From a virus, in the IMG/VR virus record IMGVR_UViG_3300005264_000039, positions 1 through 64,000 of that record: a stretch of DNA of 64,000 nt. One strand, written 5' to 3'. Below the pieces are notes generated by a model, which was not told the origin of the DNA, did not search any database, and worked only from the letters and a program-made list of their open reading frames with translations. This document shows positions 17,295-26,313 of this stretch, one piece after another (positions within the stretch are counted from its first letter, which is position 1; every line of letters starts with the position of its first letter). Position numbers and translations under genes: made by a program.

Positions 17295-17776
17295 TATATA
17301 GTGTAATTGAAGTTTAGTGCATTACGATTGATTTGCAATTTTATTGACTTTTCCACATTTTCTTGTTTTATTTCATTTTCTTCATTAAAATAATATGATT
17401 TAGTTTGTGAATAGTTTTTTACAACATCATTATTTAAAAATCGTTCTAATTCATATTTGTTAACAAATACACTACAATAATCATTTTGAATTAAGTTTTT
17501 ATCATATGTAAGACCATATAAGTTTAATTTAGTTATAAATATGATATTTGGTTCTTTTTTAATTAATTCATATTCATTTGATTCTATCTTTTTTATAAGT
17601 CGTTCGATATTACTTTTTTCGGTTGATATATTTATATCACCACGTTTATGTGATTTGGGTTTTGTTTTTTGTTTACTTCTTTTTTTTGTATTTGTATCTC
17701 TTTTTTCTGTATTAGTATTATCTTCACTTGTTAATTTATCATATAAATTATCATTTTTTAAATTTACGGTTATCAT
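17294..17776 (-). CDS. Hypothetical protein with Lys-rich linker (160 aa)
   Basis: N-terminal ~55 residues are Lys/Asn/Thr-rich and probably disordered; the remainder (IIFITKLNLYGLTYDKNLIQ...) forms a small alpha/beta domain. Unknown. It is last of three closely spaced minus-strand genes running from 18856 to 17294. Confidence 0.55.
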   Translation of the reverse strand: MITVNLKNDNLYDKLTSEDNTNTEKRDTNTKKRSKQKTKPKSHKRGDINISTEKSNIERLIKKIESNEYELIKKEPNIIFITKLNLYGLTYDKNLIQNDYCSVFVNKYELERFLNNDVVKNYSQTKSYYFNEENEIKQENVEKSIKLQINRNALNFNYTI

Positions 17777-17780
17777 GTTA

Positions 17781-18332
17781 TTATTTTTTTAATTGTTTCT
17801 CGAATTTATCATATTCTGCATATAATTTTGTTTTTATTTCTTCCTTAGACAACCCAATATCCCAATCTTCAATATCTCCCATATCGGTTATATAAGTAGA
17901 ACTATCAAATGTATTGATATATTCATCTATTTGAGCCTTGAAGTCTCTCAAATATGCATCGATATTTTTATTGATTTTTTCTTGGTGTCTTTCTTTTAAT
18001 GTACCATCTATTATATACTGTGTATCTTCTTCTGTCACACAATTTAAGCACATATTTCGATGTTTATACATTTCTCTATTAGCAAATCCTTTTAATGATT
18101 TGTTGCATTTTGGACATGTCAATGGTATTTTGTATTTATCACGTGCAGTTTGTAATTTACTCTTGGATATTTTAATTCCATTTTTAATTGTCCACTCCTT
18201 ATTATTATCAATCCATACATCGCCTTCTACATATTTTTTGGTTTTATCTGATTTTGTAACTAATATTTTAGTAGTTTCTGTGAAATTTCCTTTTAATATA
18301 TCCTTTACACGTTTAATATTTTCATCTTTCAT
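17781..18332 (-). CDS. Zinc-ribbon-containing conserved phage protein (183 aa)
   Basis: A GDVWIDNNKEWTIKNGIKIS segment at ~38-57 and a zinc-binding pair, CPKC at ~94 and CLNC at ~114, match the general plan of a conserved protein of unknown function in T4-like phages. The C-terminal 70 residues are helical and acidic. It overlaps the upstream gene by 4 bp. May bind nucleic acid or act as a small head/tail accessory factor; not determinable here. Confidence 0.6.
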   Translation of the reverse strand: MKDENIKRVKDILKGNFTETTKILVTKSDKTKKYVEGDVWIDNNKEWTIKNGIKISKSKLQTARDKYKIPLTCPKCNKSLKGFANREMYKHRNMCLNCVTEEDTQYIIDGTLKERHQEKINKNIDAYLRDFKAQIDEYINTFDSSTYITDMGDIEDWDIGLSKEEIKTKLYAEYDKFEKQLKK

Positions 18333-18856
18333 AACTGAGAAGTTTCAATTTGTTTTAATTTAATTGTTAATGTACCATTTGAATATACATTATTATGTAT
18401 TTTTTGTAATGTATTAATATTTATGTGATTCCACGGTTCTATTTTTCGTTTTGTCATTGATTTATTATATAATATTTTATTATGTTCTAATATCACATTT
18501 TCGAATCTACTTTTAGCAAAATTATGTTCATGCAGAATCTCATATTTCAATATACCACCATCATTAACCGAAGTTTCAATTATGTACAAATAATTTTTTA
18601 ATTTTGTATTATTTGTTTTATAAAATATATATATTTCTTCATTGAAGAATTGTTTTACTATTTCATAATCAAACTCATCAAATTTCAATTGTTTTAATAT
18701 ATATCGAAAAAATGTTTTGAACATATTAAAACGTGCTTTCGGGCTTTTGTGATATAATTTATAATTGTCAGTATCACCATAAAATAAATTATAAAATGTA
18801 ACATCTTTAAATGCTTTTTGTAATTTATTTAATAAAAATAATTTTATTTTTTTCAT
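18329..18856 (-). CDS. Hypothetical protein (175 aa)
   Basis: Basic, aromatic-rich, helical protein with no recognisable motif. The start (MKKIKLFLLNKLQKAF) could be a weak amphipathic helix. Its stop overlaps the start of the zinc-ribbon gene (4 bp), indicating translational coupling. Confidence 0.55.
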   Translation of the reverse strand: MKKIKLFLLNKLQKAFKDVTFYNLFYGDTDNYKLYHKSPKARFNMFKTFFRYILKQLKFDEFDYEIVKQFFNEEIYIFYKTNNTKLKNYLYIIETSVNDGGILKYEILHEHNFAKSRFENVILEHNKILYNKSMTKRKIEPWNHININTLQKIHNNVYSNGTLTIKLKQIETSQL

Positions 18857-18880
18857 GTGTTTTATTATAAAAAATATAAA

Positions 18881-19840
18881 TTAAATATTTTGTATGAATC
18901 CTTCTTTTCGGAGAACATAATCAATTGCATTATTTGCAACATTAAATCCAAGAACTTCGCTAATTCCTTTTACTCCTGGACTACCATTTATTTCTAAACA
19001 ATGTGTGTTATCATTACTATCCTTAATAAAATCAAATCCAATTGTAAAAATCGAATCCCCAAATTTAGTTTGTAATGAAGTTATCATCGATTGTATGTAT
19101 ATTAGTTCTTTTTTTGTTGGGTCGTATCGTTCAACAGCCGCACCTTTGCTCACATTAGTTCGAAAATCAATACCTGCTCTATTTCTACGCTCACCGCCAA
19201 TAACCTCATCGCCAACTGTAAATATTCTAACATCGTAATTTGAATCTATATTTTCTTGCATAATAAATGGTCCTGTTTTTCGATATAGAATTTCTGCAAT
19301 TGATTTTAATTGTTCATCGTTAAATACTTTTAAAACATCATTGCCTAAACTACCAGTTAAAGATTTTAATATCAATGGGTATTTAATTTGTTCGGCAAAA
19401 TGCAATAATCTACTATCTGTGGTTGCAAGATTTACTTTTGGAATGTATATTGTTTTGGGTGTAGGTATATTTAATTCTTTAAAAAACATATAGTTTTGAT
19501 ATTTGTCATTTGTGAAGCCAAGTAAATCAATTGGATTGTAAAATGATAAATTTAATATATTTTTAATGTTATTTATATATCGAGATACATGTTTAGCATT
19601 ATTTGTAGATAATGCTGGTCGTCTAATTATAAAAACATCATTTTCATTAATATAAACAAATTTTTCCAATGGACTGGAATACACTTTGTATCCGATTTTA
19701 TCTTTGTATATAGTAGTAAACGATTTGTCAATTAAAATTACATTTATTCCTAACTGCTTTACATACATATACATAGTGTATTCTGCACTTTGGTTGTTTG
19801 GATTTGTTGGTGTTTTACTGAATATGAATATTTGTTTCAT
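18881..19840 (-). CDS. RimK-type ATP-grasp ligase
   Basis: 319 residues. Middle and C-terminal parts carry ATP-grasp signatures: FFKELNIPTPKTI, a KYPLILKSLTGSLGNDV glycine loop (about 175-190), FIMQENID, DVRIFTVGDEVIGGERR, and the metal-binding LEINGSPG near 287-294. Such enzymes join a carboxylate to an amine, for example adding glutamate residues to a protein or making small peptide conjugates. Related genes occur in marine T4-like phages. The substrate is unknown; modification of a host ribosomal or phage virion protein is possible. It stands first in the minus-strand group 17.3-19.8 kb. Confidence 0.82.
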   Translation of the reverse strand: MKQIFIFSKTPTNPNNQSAEYTMYMYVKQLGINVILIDKSFTTIYKDKIGYKVYSSPLEKFVYINENDVFIIRRPALSTNNAKHVSRYINNIKNILNLSFYNPIDLLGFTNDKYQNYMFFKELNIPTPKTIYIPKVNLATTDSRLLHFAEQIKYPLILKSLTGSLGNDVLKVFNDEQLKSIAEILYRKTGPFIMQENIDSNYDVRIFTVGDEVIGGERRNRAGIDFRTNVSKGAAVERYDPTKKELIYIQSMITSLQTKFGDSIFTIGFDFIKDSNDNTHCLEINGSPGVKGISEVLGFNVANNAIDYVLRKEGFIQNI

Positions 19841-19924
19841 GTATTATTTTTAAATAAATAGTAATTTTATTTGGTTTTGTTAAATAAAATTATTTTATTT
19901 GTACGGAATTATTAAAAACAAGTT

Positions 19925-20488
19925 ATGAAATTTTTTTATTTATATATAATGCTATTGTCTTTTATTAATACACATACCAATAAAAGCACAAATACAATTG
20001 TATTAGTTCCAATGAAAACACAAAATACAATTGTATTATCACATAAAAAAAACTTATATGTGATAATTAAAAAATACGAAGGTGTTAGATTGCATAAATA
20101 TTACGATGGTAATGGAAAAGATAACAGGGGTACAATTGGGTATGGTCACCTAATTAAATCCAATGAAAACATACCAAATGTAATATCAGAAGATTATGCT
20201 ATGGACTTATTGTATAATGATGTTAAATATATTTACAACTATATTTCAAATAGATTCCCTGACTTACATGAAAACCAGAAGTGTGCATTAGTTGATTTCG
20301 CATTTAATTTAGGAATTGGTACTTTAAGTCGGAGTACGATACCAAACCTAATTAAAACTGGTGAATACGACAAAGTACCCAATGAAATTATACAATATTG
20401 TTATTATAATGGAAAAGTACATCGGGGGTTGAAAGAACGTAGAATGGTGGAGATTAAAATGTGGAATCAATGTCAGATTCATCAATAA
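19925..20488 (+). CDS. GH24 (T4-type) lysozyme with N-terminal signal-like segment
   Basis: 187 residues. An N-terminal hydrophobic stretch (FFYLYIMLLSFI) acts as a signal or signal-anchor. The catalytic domain reads KKYEGVRLHKYYDGNGKDN then GTIGYGH, giving Glu52, Asp61 and Thr70 of the E-D-T triad; the C-terminal NLGIGTL...GLKERRMVEIKMW is typical of phage lysozymes. It cleaves the glycan backbone of peptidoglycan, for lysis after export by its signal segment. Its 3' end overlaps the convergent 20454-20975 gene by 35 bp. Confidence 0.88.
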   Translation: MKFFYLYIMLLSFINTHTNKSTNTIVLVPMKTQNTIVLSHKKNLYVIIKKYEGVRLHKYYDGNGKDNRGTIGYGHLIKSNENIPNVISEDYAMDLLYNDVKYIYNYISNRFPDLHENQKCALVDFAFNLGIGTLSRSTIPNLIKTGEYDKVPNEIIQYCYYNGKVHRGLKERRMVEIKMWNQCQIHQ

Positions 20489-20975
20489 ATTGCCATTTTT
20501 TAATTTCACATATTTTATCTAATAAATTAAATAATATTATTCTTTCATCGTAAGTTATATTTTGTATATCTGGGATGTTAGATACGTAATTTATAATATC
20601 ATTTCTACCATATAGAAATGATATTTTTTTTAATGGTATAAGGTCACCCTTTAATTTTTTATTTGTAAACTTTGAAAGAATCGCATCAATACTTTTATTA
20701 TTTAATATATTTTCATTGTATAGTTGGTGTTTCCCATCGAGTATATATTTAATTTTAGTTTCGAGCATGGTTAATGCTGGTATGTCATTTGTTGAATTTT
20801 CCATTAAATATAATTGTTGTAATAATGGAATTGCATTTAATAATCTATTAATTGATGTAATATCTAATTGTAATTTGTTATTAGTATTATTCATAATAAA
20901 ATGTAATAGTGTATCATCGCTAGTATCAAGTAATTTTGATATTGCAATTTTCTTTTCATGTGTATTGAATGTCAT
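20454..20975 (-). CDS. Hypothetical helical protein (173 aa)
   Basis: Leu/Ile/Asn-rich helical protein with no known motif. Convergent overlap of 35 bp with the lysozyme gene. Standing between lysozyme and clamp genes on the opposite strand, it is an isolated minus-strand unit. Confidence 0.55.
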   Translation of the reverse strand: MTFNTHEKKIAISKLLDTSDDTLLHFIMNNTNNKLQLDITSINRLLNAIPLLQQLYLMENSTNDIPALTMLETKIKYILDGKHQLYNENILNNKSIDAILSKFTNKKLKGDLIPLKKISFLYGRNDIINYVSNIPDIQNITYDERIILFNLLDKICEIKKWQFIDESDIDSTF

Positions 20976-21051
20976 TGTGAGTAGTTTGTTTATTAAATAT
21001 ATAGTTATCTTTTTTTTTAATTTCTTTTATTTAAATTAAAAAAATTAAATT

Positions 21052-21813
21052 ATGGATGCATTAACAAAAACAACACTACAAACATTTGTTCAAAAATATT
21101 ATATGGGTGGAATCGTAACCGATAGTATATGGAGTTTTCACGAAGAACAAAATGAATTGAAAGTAATGTTTAGAACAGAAGGAAAATCAATCATCGGAAC
21201 GGGGTCAATTTCCAATATAAGTGATTTACCCAATTTTAGAATAGGTATTAACTCAGCGAAATCAATACTGACTGCAATTAGTAATTTGGATGATGATATG
21301 GAAATTGAAATGATTAAAGATGATGGATTTGATATGTTCACCTATATGAAGTTTAAAGATAATGATGTTACTAAAAAATGTAAATTGAGTGACCCAGATA
21401 TGATTTTAAATCGTTATAGAGATACTAAAATTACTGATGATATATTTGATACTGTAATTGTTATTGATGATGATTTTATAAAAAAATTCAATAAAATCGA
21501 AAATACTGAAGATGCAGATAATATTTCAATGAAAGTTAATGTAGATGGAAGTATACAGTTTGTAGTGAATTACAATGAAAATCGAATTGTAGACAACAGT
21601 CAATTTACATTCAATACGTCTGAGTTTAAAACTGAGTGGGATGAATATATAAGATTTGACATAGATGCTTTCAGACGAATATTTAAGTATAATAAAGATA
21701 TTGTAATGGGTGTTATGAAAATAAGTGACAAAGCTAAACTTGCCAAATTTGAATTTAAGTTAAAAGGTAATATGACATATACATATTATACACCTGCATT
21801 TGAAGTAGTATAA
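21052..21813 (+). CDS. Putative DNA polymerase sliding clamp (gp45-like)
   Basis: 253 residues of alternating beta strands and helices. Supporting features are the size, the acidic surface (DDDMEIEMIKDDGFDMF), the two-fold repeat-like layout with short strands, the C-terminal beta hairpin (KLAKFEFKLKGNMTYTYY), and the position just upstream of the gp43-like polymerase on the same strand. It would encircle DNA and tether the replicase. No diagnostic motif exists in this family, so the assignment rests on shape and context. Confidence 0.6.
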   Translation: MDALTKTTLQTFVQKYYMGGIVTDSIWSFHEEQNELKVMFRTEGKSIIGTGSISNISDLPNFRIGINSAKSILTAISNLDDDMEIEMIKDDGFDMFTYMKFKDNDVTKKCKLSDPDMILNRYRDTKITDDIFDTVIVIDDDFIKKFNKIENTEDADNISMKVNVDGSIQFVVNYNENRIVDNSQFTFNTSEFKTEWDEYIRFDIDAFRRIFKYNKDIVMGVMKISDKAKLAKFEFKLKGNMTYTYYTPAFEVV

Positions 21814-21872
21814 TATTCAAATGGTAACATATAGTTACCATTTTTCTTTTATATAGAAAACATTGAAATAAT

Positions 21873-22317
21873 ATGATTTTTAATATGATTAGATTTAACA
21901 AAGAAATACAAGGCACTAGGGATAGCGACCATTATGCAACACCAAAAAGTTTTATCAAAAATTACATAGTGAATTTGCATTTGACCATGTCCTTTAAGAA
22001 GTACTAAAGATGGTCTTTTACTTGATTGGAATGGTGTAATTTATATAAACCCACCATATTCTAATATAACACCATTTTTAATAAAAGGTGTTGAAGAAAT
22101 AAAAAAAAATGTAATGCAATTAAATTGGTTTATTTGATACCGATAAGGAGTGATACAAAATATTGGCATAATGCAATATGCAACTGAAATACGTTTTATA
22201 AAAGGTAGATTAAACTTTAATGAAAGTAAGAGTCTTGCTCCATTTCCATGTGTTTTAGTAATTTTTGATAAAACATTGAGTGGGAATAGTAATTGTGTTA
22301 CATATGAACAAAAATAA
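21873..22317 (+). pseudogene. Decayed Dam-type DNA N6-adenine methyltransferase
   Basis: Reading across frames gives the typical order of the phage Dam family: TRDSDHYATPKSF, then KDGLLLDWNGVIYINPPYSN (containing the catalytic NPPY), then LIPIRSDTKYWHNA, and finally TEIRFIKGRLNFNESKSLAPFPC. These lie in different frames and at least three shifts separate them; the first frame stops at about 22005. The product is therefore non-functional. It lies between the clamp and polymerase genes, in the same orientation. Confidence 0.75.
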
Positions 22318-22330
22318 AAGGATAAGATAA

Positions 22331-25072
22331 ATGTATAAAACAATATATTACAATAAGACTAAAAATGTTATTCATTTATGGGATGATGTAACAGGATATA
22401 AAAAATTTAAATATGAAGATTATGCGTATACATTAACAAATGAAAAAACGCAATATAAATCTCTATTCGGTGAAAATGTTAAAAAAGTAACAGATATAAC
22501 TAAATATAATAATGATGAATTATTAGAGAGTGATATAAGACCCGAATTTAAAGTATTATCGGATTTGTATTTGGATAGTGATGAAGTATCTACTGATAAT
22601 AATATTTTATTTTTTGATATTGAGGTTGAAGTTACAGATGGATTTCCAAATTCACATTTGGTTAATAACAAAGTCACTGCAATATCATTATATTTTTCAA
22701 AAACTAAAAAATATAGTGTTCTATTATTAAATGATGAATCATCGATAGATGATAATGATTTAACTGAAATCCCATCTGATTATAATATTAAATTATTTGA
22801 TAGTGAGAAAGATTTATTATTATATTTCATAAAACTATTACAAAATAATAAACCTAATATTGTAACTGGTTGGAATATTGAGACGTTTGATATTCCATAT
22901 ATTTATAATAGAATTAAAAAACAGTTAGGTTATAAATATGCAAATCGTCTATCACCTATTAATATAGTAAAATATCAACATGACAATGCAAATGCAATCA
23001 GAACTACAATAGCAGGTATTGATATTTTAGATTATATATCACTCTACAAACAATTTACGCAAAATGAACAATCTAGTTATTCACTAGAAAACATATCTCA
23101 AAAAGAATTAAAGCGTGGTAAAACTAAATTCGATGGTTCATTAAATAATTTATTACGAACAAATCCTTTGAAATTCATTGAGTATAGTATAACTGATACT
23201 GAATTGGTTGTTGCACTTGATACTAAATTGAATTTTATTGAGTTGGCTCGGTCGATTTGTCATAGAGGACATGTTACATATGAAAATATAAAATATAGTT
23301 CAATATGGTTAGAAGGTGCTTCTCTTGTATATTTACATCGTAAAAACATCATAGCACCAAATAAAAAAAGTAAACAAATATTTGAATTGGTGCAAGACCA
23401 TTTAAGTGATGATAATATTATTAAATTTAAGCATAATATTGATATAACAACTGTTCCTTTCAATGGAGTATTACGGTTTAAAAAATCAGAAACAAATTAT
23501 TTCGATGTACCATATACTGAAATTAAAGATAATACTATAACATTAAAAACTAAATTACATAAATTCATAAAAAAATCATATACTGTGTTAGTTGCATTAT
23601 TGGGTGCATATGTGAAAGAACCAATAGCAGGATTATTTAAATGGATATATGATTTAGATTTAGTATCATTATACCCATCTATTATTAGGTCATTAAATAT
23701 AAGTTATGAAACTAAAATAGGGAGAATATTACAATGGGATAAAGATTATTTGAAGAATAAAACAAAGAAGAATTATATTATAGTATACCGAGATGGAACA
23801 AAACAAAATATAACTCACGAAAAGCTATTTAAAATACTTAGTACTAATAATATAGCAGTAGCAACAAATGGTGTAATGTACGATACATCTACAATTGGAT
23901 TTATTCCATCTATTTTAACCGATTGGTTTGGTGAGCGTGTTAAAATGAAAGATTTGATGAAGTATCATAAAAAAAAGAAAGATGTATATTTGTCAGATTA
24001 TTATAATACACGACAATGGACAATGAAGATTATGTTAAATTCATTTTATGGAGTAATGGCACTACCAAGTTTCAGATTTTATGACATGGACAATGCAGAG
24101 GCAACAACATCAACTGGTCAAAGTATTATAAAATATACAGCAAGAAAAGCAAATGAATTTTATAATAATCAAACTAACAGTACGCAACTACCTGATAATG
24201 TGATATATACAGATACGGATAGTATTTTTTTATCATCTTTACCACTTATACCTGATAAAAAACTATCAGATGACGAAATGATTGAAAAAACAATTGATGT
24301 GGCATTACAAACTCAGACATATATAAATGATGCGTATGATGTATATGTGAAAGAATATCATAATCTTAAAGGAACTCATTTCCTAAAAATTAAACAGGAA
24401 TTAGTTGCTAAAAGTGGATTGTGGATTGCAAAGAAGCGATATGCATTAGATGTTATAAATGAGGAAGGAATTACAGTTGATAGTAATTTACAGGTAACTG
24501 GTTTAGATGTAATTAGAAGTGATTTTCCACCTGCATTTAAAGGTGTATTAACTGAGATATTATTATCAGTTATGAATGATAAATCCGAAAAAGAAACTAC
24601 TCAAATAATAAAAGATTTCAAGCATTCATTTAAAAAGTTAAAAGAAACAGATATATTATCAATTATGATGAGTACAGGTATAAGAGGATTAACTAAATAT
24701 GATTATGATGACAGACAAAAATTTACATTTGGTAAGGGTACTCCTATTCATGTTAAAGCAGGTTTATTCCACAATGACTTCTTACAAAAGAATAAACAAT
24801 TTAATTACGATATGATAAGAAACGATGATAAAATCAAATGGACAAAATTATTGCCGAATGAATATAATATTAACGTAATTGCATTAAAAGAACAAGATAA
24901 CGGATATTATGAAGGATTGATGGATTTTGTTAAAAATAATATTGATATCGAAGAAAATTTCAATGGGAAATTATTGAAAAAGTTAGAACAGATTTATAAG
25001 GCTATGAGATGGGATGTGAATGCAATAACACAAAATTATAATGAATCTATTGATAAATTATTTAATTTTTAA
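22331..25072 (+). CDS. Family B replicative DNA polymerase (gp43-like)
   Basis: 913 residues. 3'-5' exonuclease motifs: FFDIEVE with Asp96/Glu98, WNIETFD (182-187) and YSITD (285-289). Polymerase motifs: DLVSLYPS with Asp443, KIMLNSFYG (566-574), and YTDTDS with Asp628/Asp630. All catalytic residues are intact. It replicates the phage genome together with the clamp and ssDNA-binding protein. Start ATG follows a purine-rich AAAGGATAAG site. Downstream lie an interrupted small gene and the right copy of the inverted repeat. Confidence 0.95.
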   Translation: MYKTIYYNKTKNVIHLWDDVTGYKKFKYEDYAYTLTNEKTQYKSLFGENVKKVTDITKYNNDELLESDIRPEFKVLSDLYLDSDEVSTDNNILFFDIEVEVTDGFPNSHLVNNKVTAISLYFSKTKKYSVLLLNDESSIDDNDLTEIPSDYNIKLFDSEKDLLLYFIKLLQNNKPNIVTGWNIETFDIPYIYNRIKKQLGYKYANRLSPINIVKYQHDNANAIRTTIAGIDILDYISLYKQFTQNEQSSYSLENISQKELKRGKTKFDGSLNNLLRTNPLKFIEYSITDTELVVALDTKLNFIELARSICHRGHVTYENIKYSSIWLEGASLVYLHRKNIIAPNKKSKQIFELVQDHLSDDNIIKFKHNIDITTVPFNGVLRFKKSETNYFDVPYTEIKDNTITLKTKLHKFIKKSYTVLVALLGAYVKEPIAGLFKWIYDLDLVSLYPSIIRSLNISYETKIGRILQWDKDYLKNKTKKNYIIVYRDGTKQNITHEKLFKILSTNNIAVATNGVMYDTSTIGFIPSILTDWFGERVKMKDLMKYHKKKKDVYLSDYYNTRQWTMKIMLNSFYGVMALPSFRFYDMDNAEATTSTGQSIIKYTARKANEFYNNQTNSTQLPDNVIYTDTDSIFLSSLPLIPDKKLSDDEMIEKTIDVALQTQTYINDAYDVYVKEYHNLKGTHFLKIKQELVAKSGLWIAKKRYALDVINEEGITVDSNLQVTGLDVIRSDFPPAFKGVLTEILLSVMNDKSEKETTQIIKDFKHSFKKLKETDILSIMMSTGIRGLTKYDYDDRQKFTFGKGTPIHVKAGLFHNDFLQKNKQFNYDMIRNDDKIKWTKLLPNEYNINVIALKEQDNGYYEGLMDFVKNNIDIEENFNGKLLKKLEQIYKAMRWDVNAITQNYNESIDKLFNF

Positions 25073-25141
25073 TAATGGTTTGGAATGATTTTAAAATAAC
25101 TGAATAATACATGGGGATTGTTTAGTAGAAATAAAAAAAAT

Positions 25142-25408
25142 ATGTTACAAAATAGAGTTGAAGAATTGAAAATTGATGGTGAAAATATAATATAAAAAAG
25201 AATCATTATCGAAGTTCCATTACCATATGAAGCAATTCAAGATTGTTTTATGTATAATGCAATGGATGCACCAACCGAAATTAAAAGACTGTTAACGGAA
25301 CTTCTTGTAGAAACGATTGACGAATTAATTTTAACAGAACGACCAAGTTATGTTGACGAAAATTGGTTGAAAGGTAAATTAAAACAGGTAAATAATGAAA
25401 ATAAATGA
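25142..25408 (+). pseudogene. Interrupted small gene with in-frame TAA
   Basis: One frame runs from ATG 25142 to TGA 25408 (89 codons) with a TAA at 25193-25195 (codon 18). The part after the stop (KRIIIEVPLPYEAIQDC and DAPTEIKRLLTELLVE) has the composition of a real protein. It may be a nonsense-mutated gene, or a shorter gene starting at an internal ATG. Not recognised. Confidence 0.4.
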
Positions 25409-25437
25409 AATATAAAAGGTGTGATAATATACATGTT

Positions 25438-25541
25438 ATATTCGATTTAAGCTATTATAATATTAAATGGTATCAAACAACCATAAACAAAAAATCTCGT
25501 CTTAATGACGAGATTTTTGTATAATAATTGCATTTATTATA
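25438..25541. repeat. 104-bp inverted repeat, right copy
   Basis: Reverse complement of 17191-17294 with a single difference (an A-run base near 25488). The core is a perfect terminator, AAAAATCTCGTC-TTAAT-GACGAGATTTTT (25490-25518). Like the left copy it lies at the meeting point of convergent genes. Confidence 0.9.
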
Positions 25542-25546
25542 CAGTA

Positions 25547-25996
25547 TCAACATGTTTTTTTATATTTTATGTTATGTGATATTTTATTTTCATAAAACAA
25601 ATAAACAATACCAATATTATTAAAATATATGTGAGTATGACATTTTTTCAGACTAAACAAATCAACCCATCCTGAATTGTTAAATTCCAAGTTTGCATCT
25701 AATTGTATAAGTTTATATAAATAAACGTATCCTGCGTTTTTGAAATTCATATCTATTGTTATTTGAACAACACTTTCTAAATTAACATGTCCATTATTAT
25801 TGAACATGATATTTGACGAAATGCAAATCAAGTCAGGAAGTTCAACACAACCATTATTCTCGAATGTAATATTGGCTGTGATTTCTTTTACATTTGGTAG
25901 ATATACATCACCATTATCAGAAGTAATTATTATCACTCCATTGTTAATATGGTAATTTATATTTCTACCTTTTAAATATAACACTATATTTTCCAT
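25547..25996 (-). CDS. Repetitive beta-solenoid-like protein (149 aa)
   Basis: About six repeats of ~20-22 residues with the pattern F.NNG.V.L..L..I...I (for example ITFENNGCVELPDLICIS and IMFNNNGHVNLESVV). Such repeats usually fold as a beta-solenoid or leucine-rich-type surface. No signal peptide. It could mediate protein binding; function unknown. It is followed on the minus strand by the right inverted repeat. Confidence 0.65.
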   Translation of the reverse strand: MENIVLYLKGRNINYHINNGVIIITSDNGDVYLPNVKEITANITFENNGCVELPDLICISSNIMFNNNGHVNLESVVQITIDMNFKNAGYVYLYKLIQLDANLEFNNSGWVDLFSLKKCHTHIYFNNIGIVYLFYENKISHNIKYKKTC

Positions 25997-25998
25997 GT

Positions 25999-26160
25999 TT
26001 ATATTGGTACTTTAATAAAATGAGTACCGTTGTCTACTAACTTAGTAGACCCTTTAAACTCACACCCATCAATTATCAGTTTTTTAACTGGTTTATTGAT
26101 TTTGTTGGTTTTGTTTTTTTTTGATACTAGTTTTTTTAGCAATTCAATTATTTTTTTCAT
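25999..26160 (-). CDS. Small basic protein (53 aa)
   Basis: ATG at 26158-26160, TAA at 25999-26001. Sequence starts MKKIIELLKKLVSKKNKTNK and ends KLVDNGTHFIKVPI. Lys-rich N-terminus, beta-rich C-terminus. Unknown. It directly precedes the solenoid gene and has a TATATTTG promoter box upstream. Confidence 0.5.
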   Translation of the reverse strand: MKKIIELLKKLVSKKNKTNKINKPVKKLIIDGCEFKGSTKLVDNGTHFIKVPI

Positions 26161-26186
26161 AATATTTTGTTTTAATTATTATACTG

Positions 26187-26194
26187 CAAATATA
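26187..26194 (-). promoter_or_regulatory. Bacteroidota-type -7 box (TATATTTG)
   Basis: TATATTTGCAG on the minus strand, 27 bp before the ATG at 26160. A -33 element is weak (TTTTC about 20 bp upstream). Confidence 0.4.
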
Positions 26195-26313
26195 GAATAT
26201 ATAACTTTAATATGAAAATTAATTATGTTAAAAAATGTTAATTATTTGAAAATAGTTGAAATATAAAGGTGTACCAAGTGATACGTTAGCAACTATGATA
26301 ATACACAAGCTCA

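Noticed and set aside
22041-22343. Minus-strand 100-codon frame
   Set aside because: Antisense to the decayed Dam gene, whose conserved motifs explain the coding signal.
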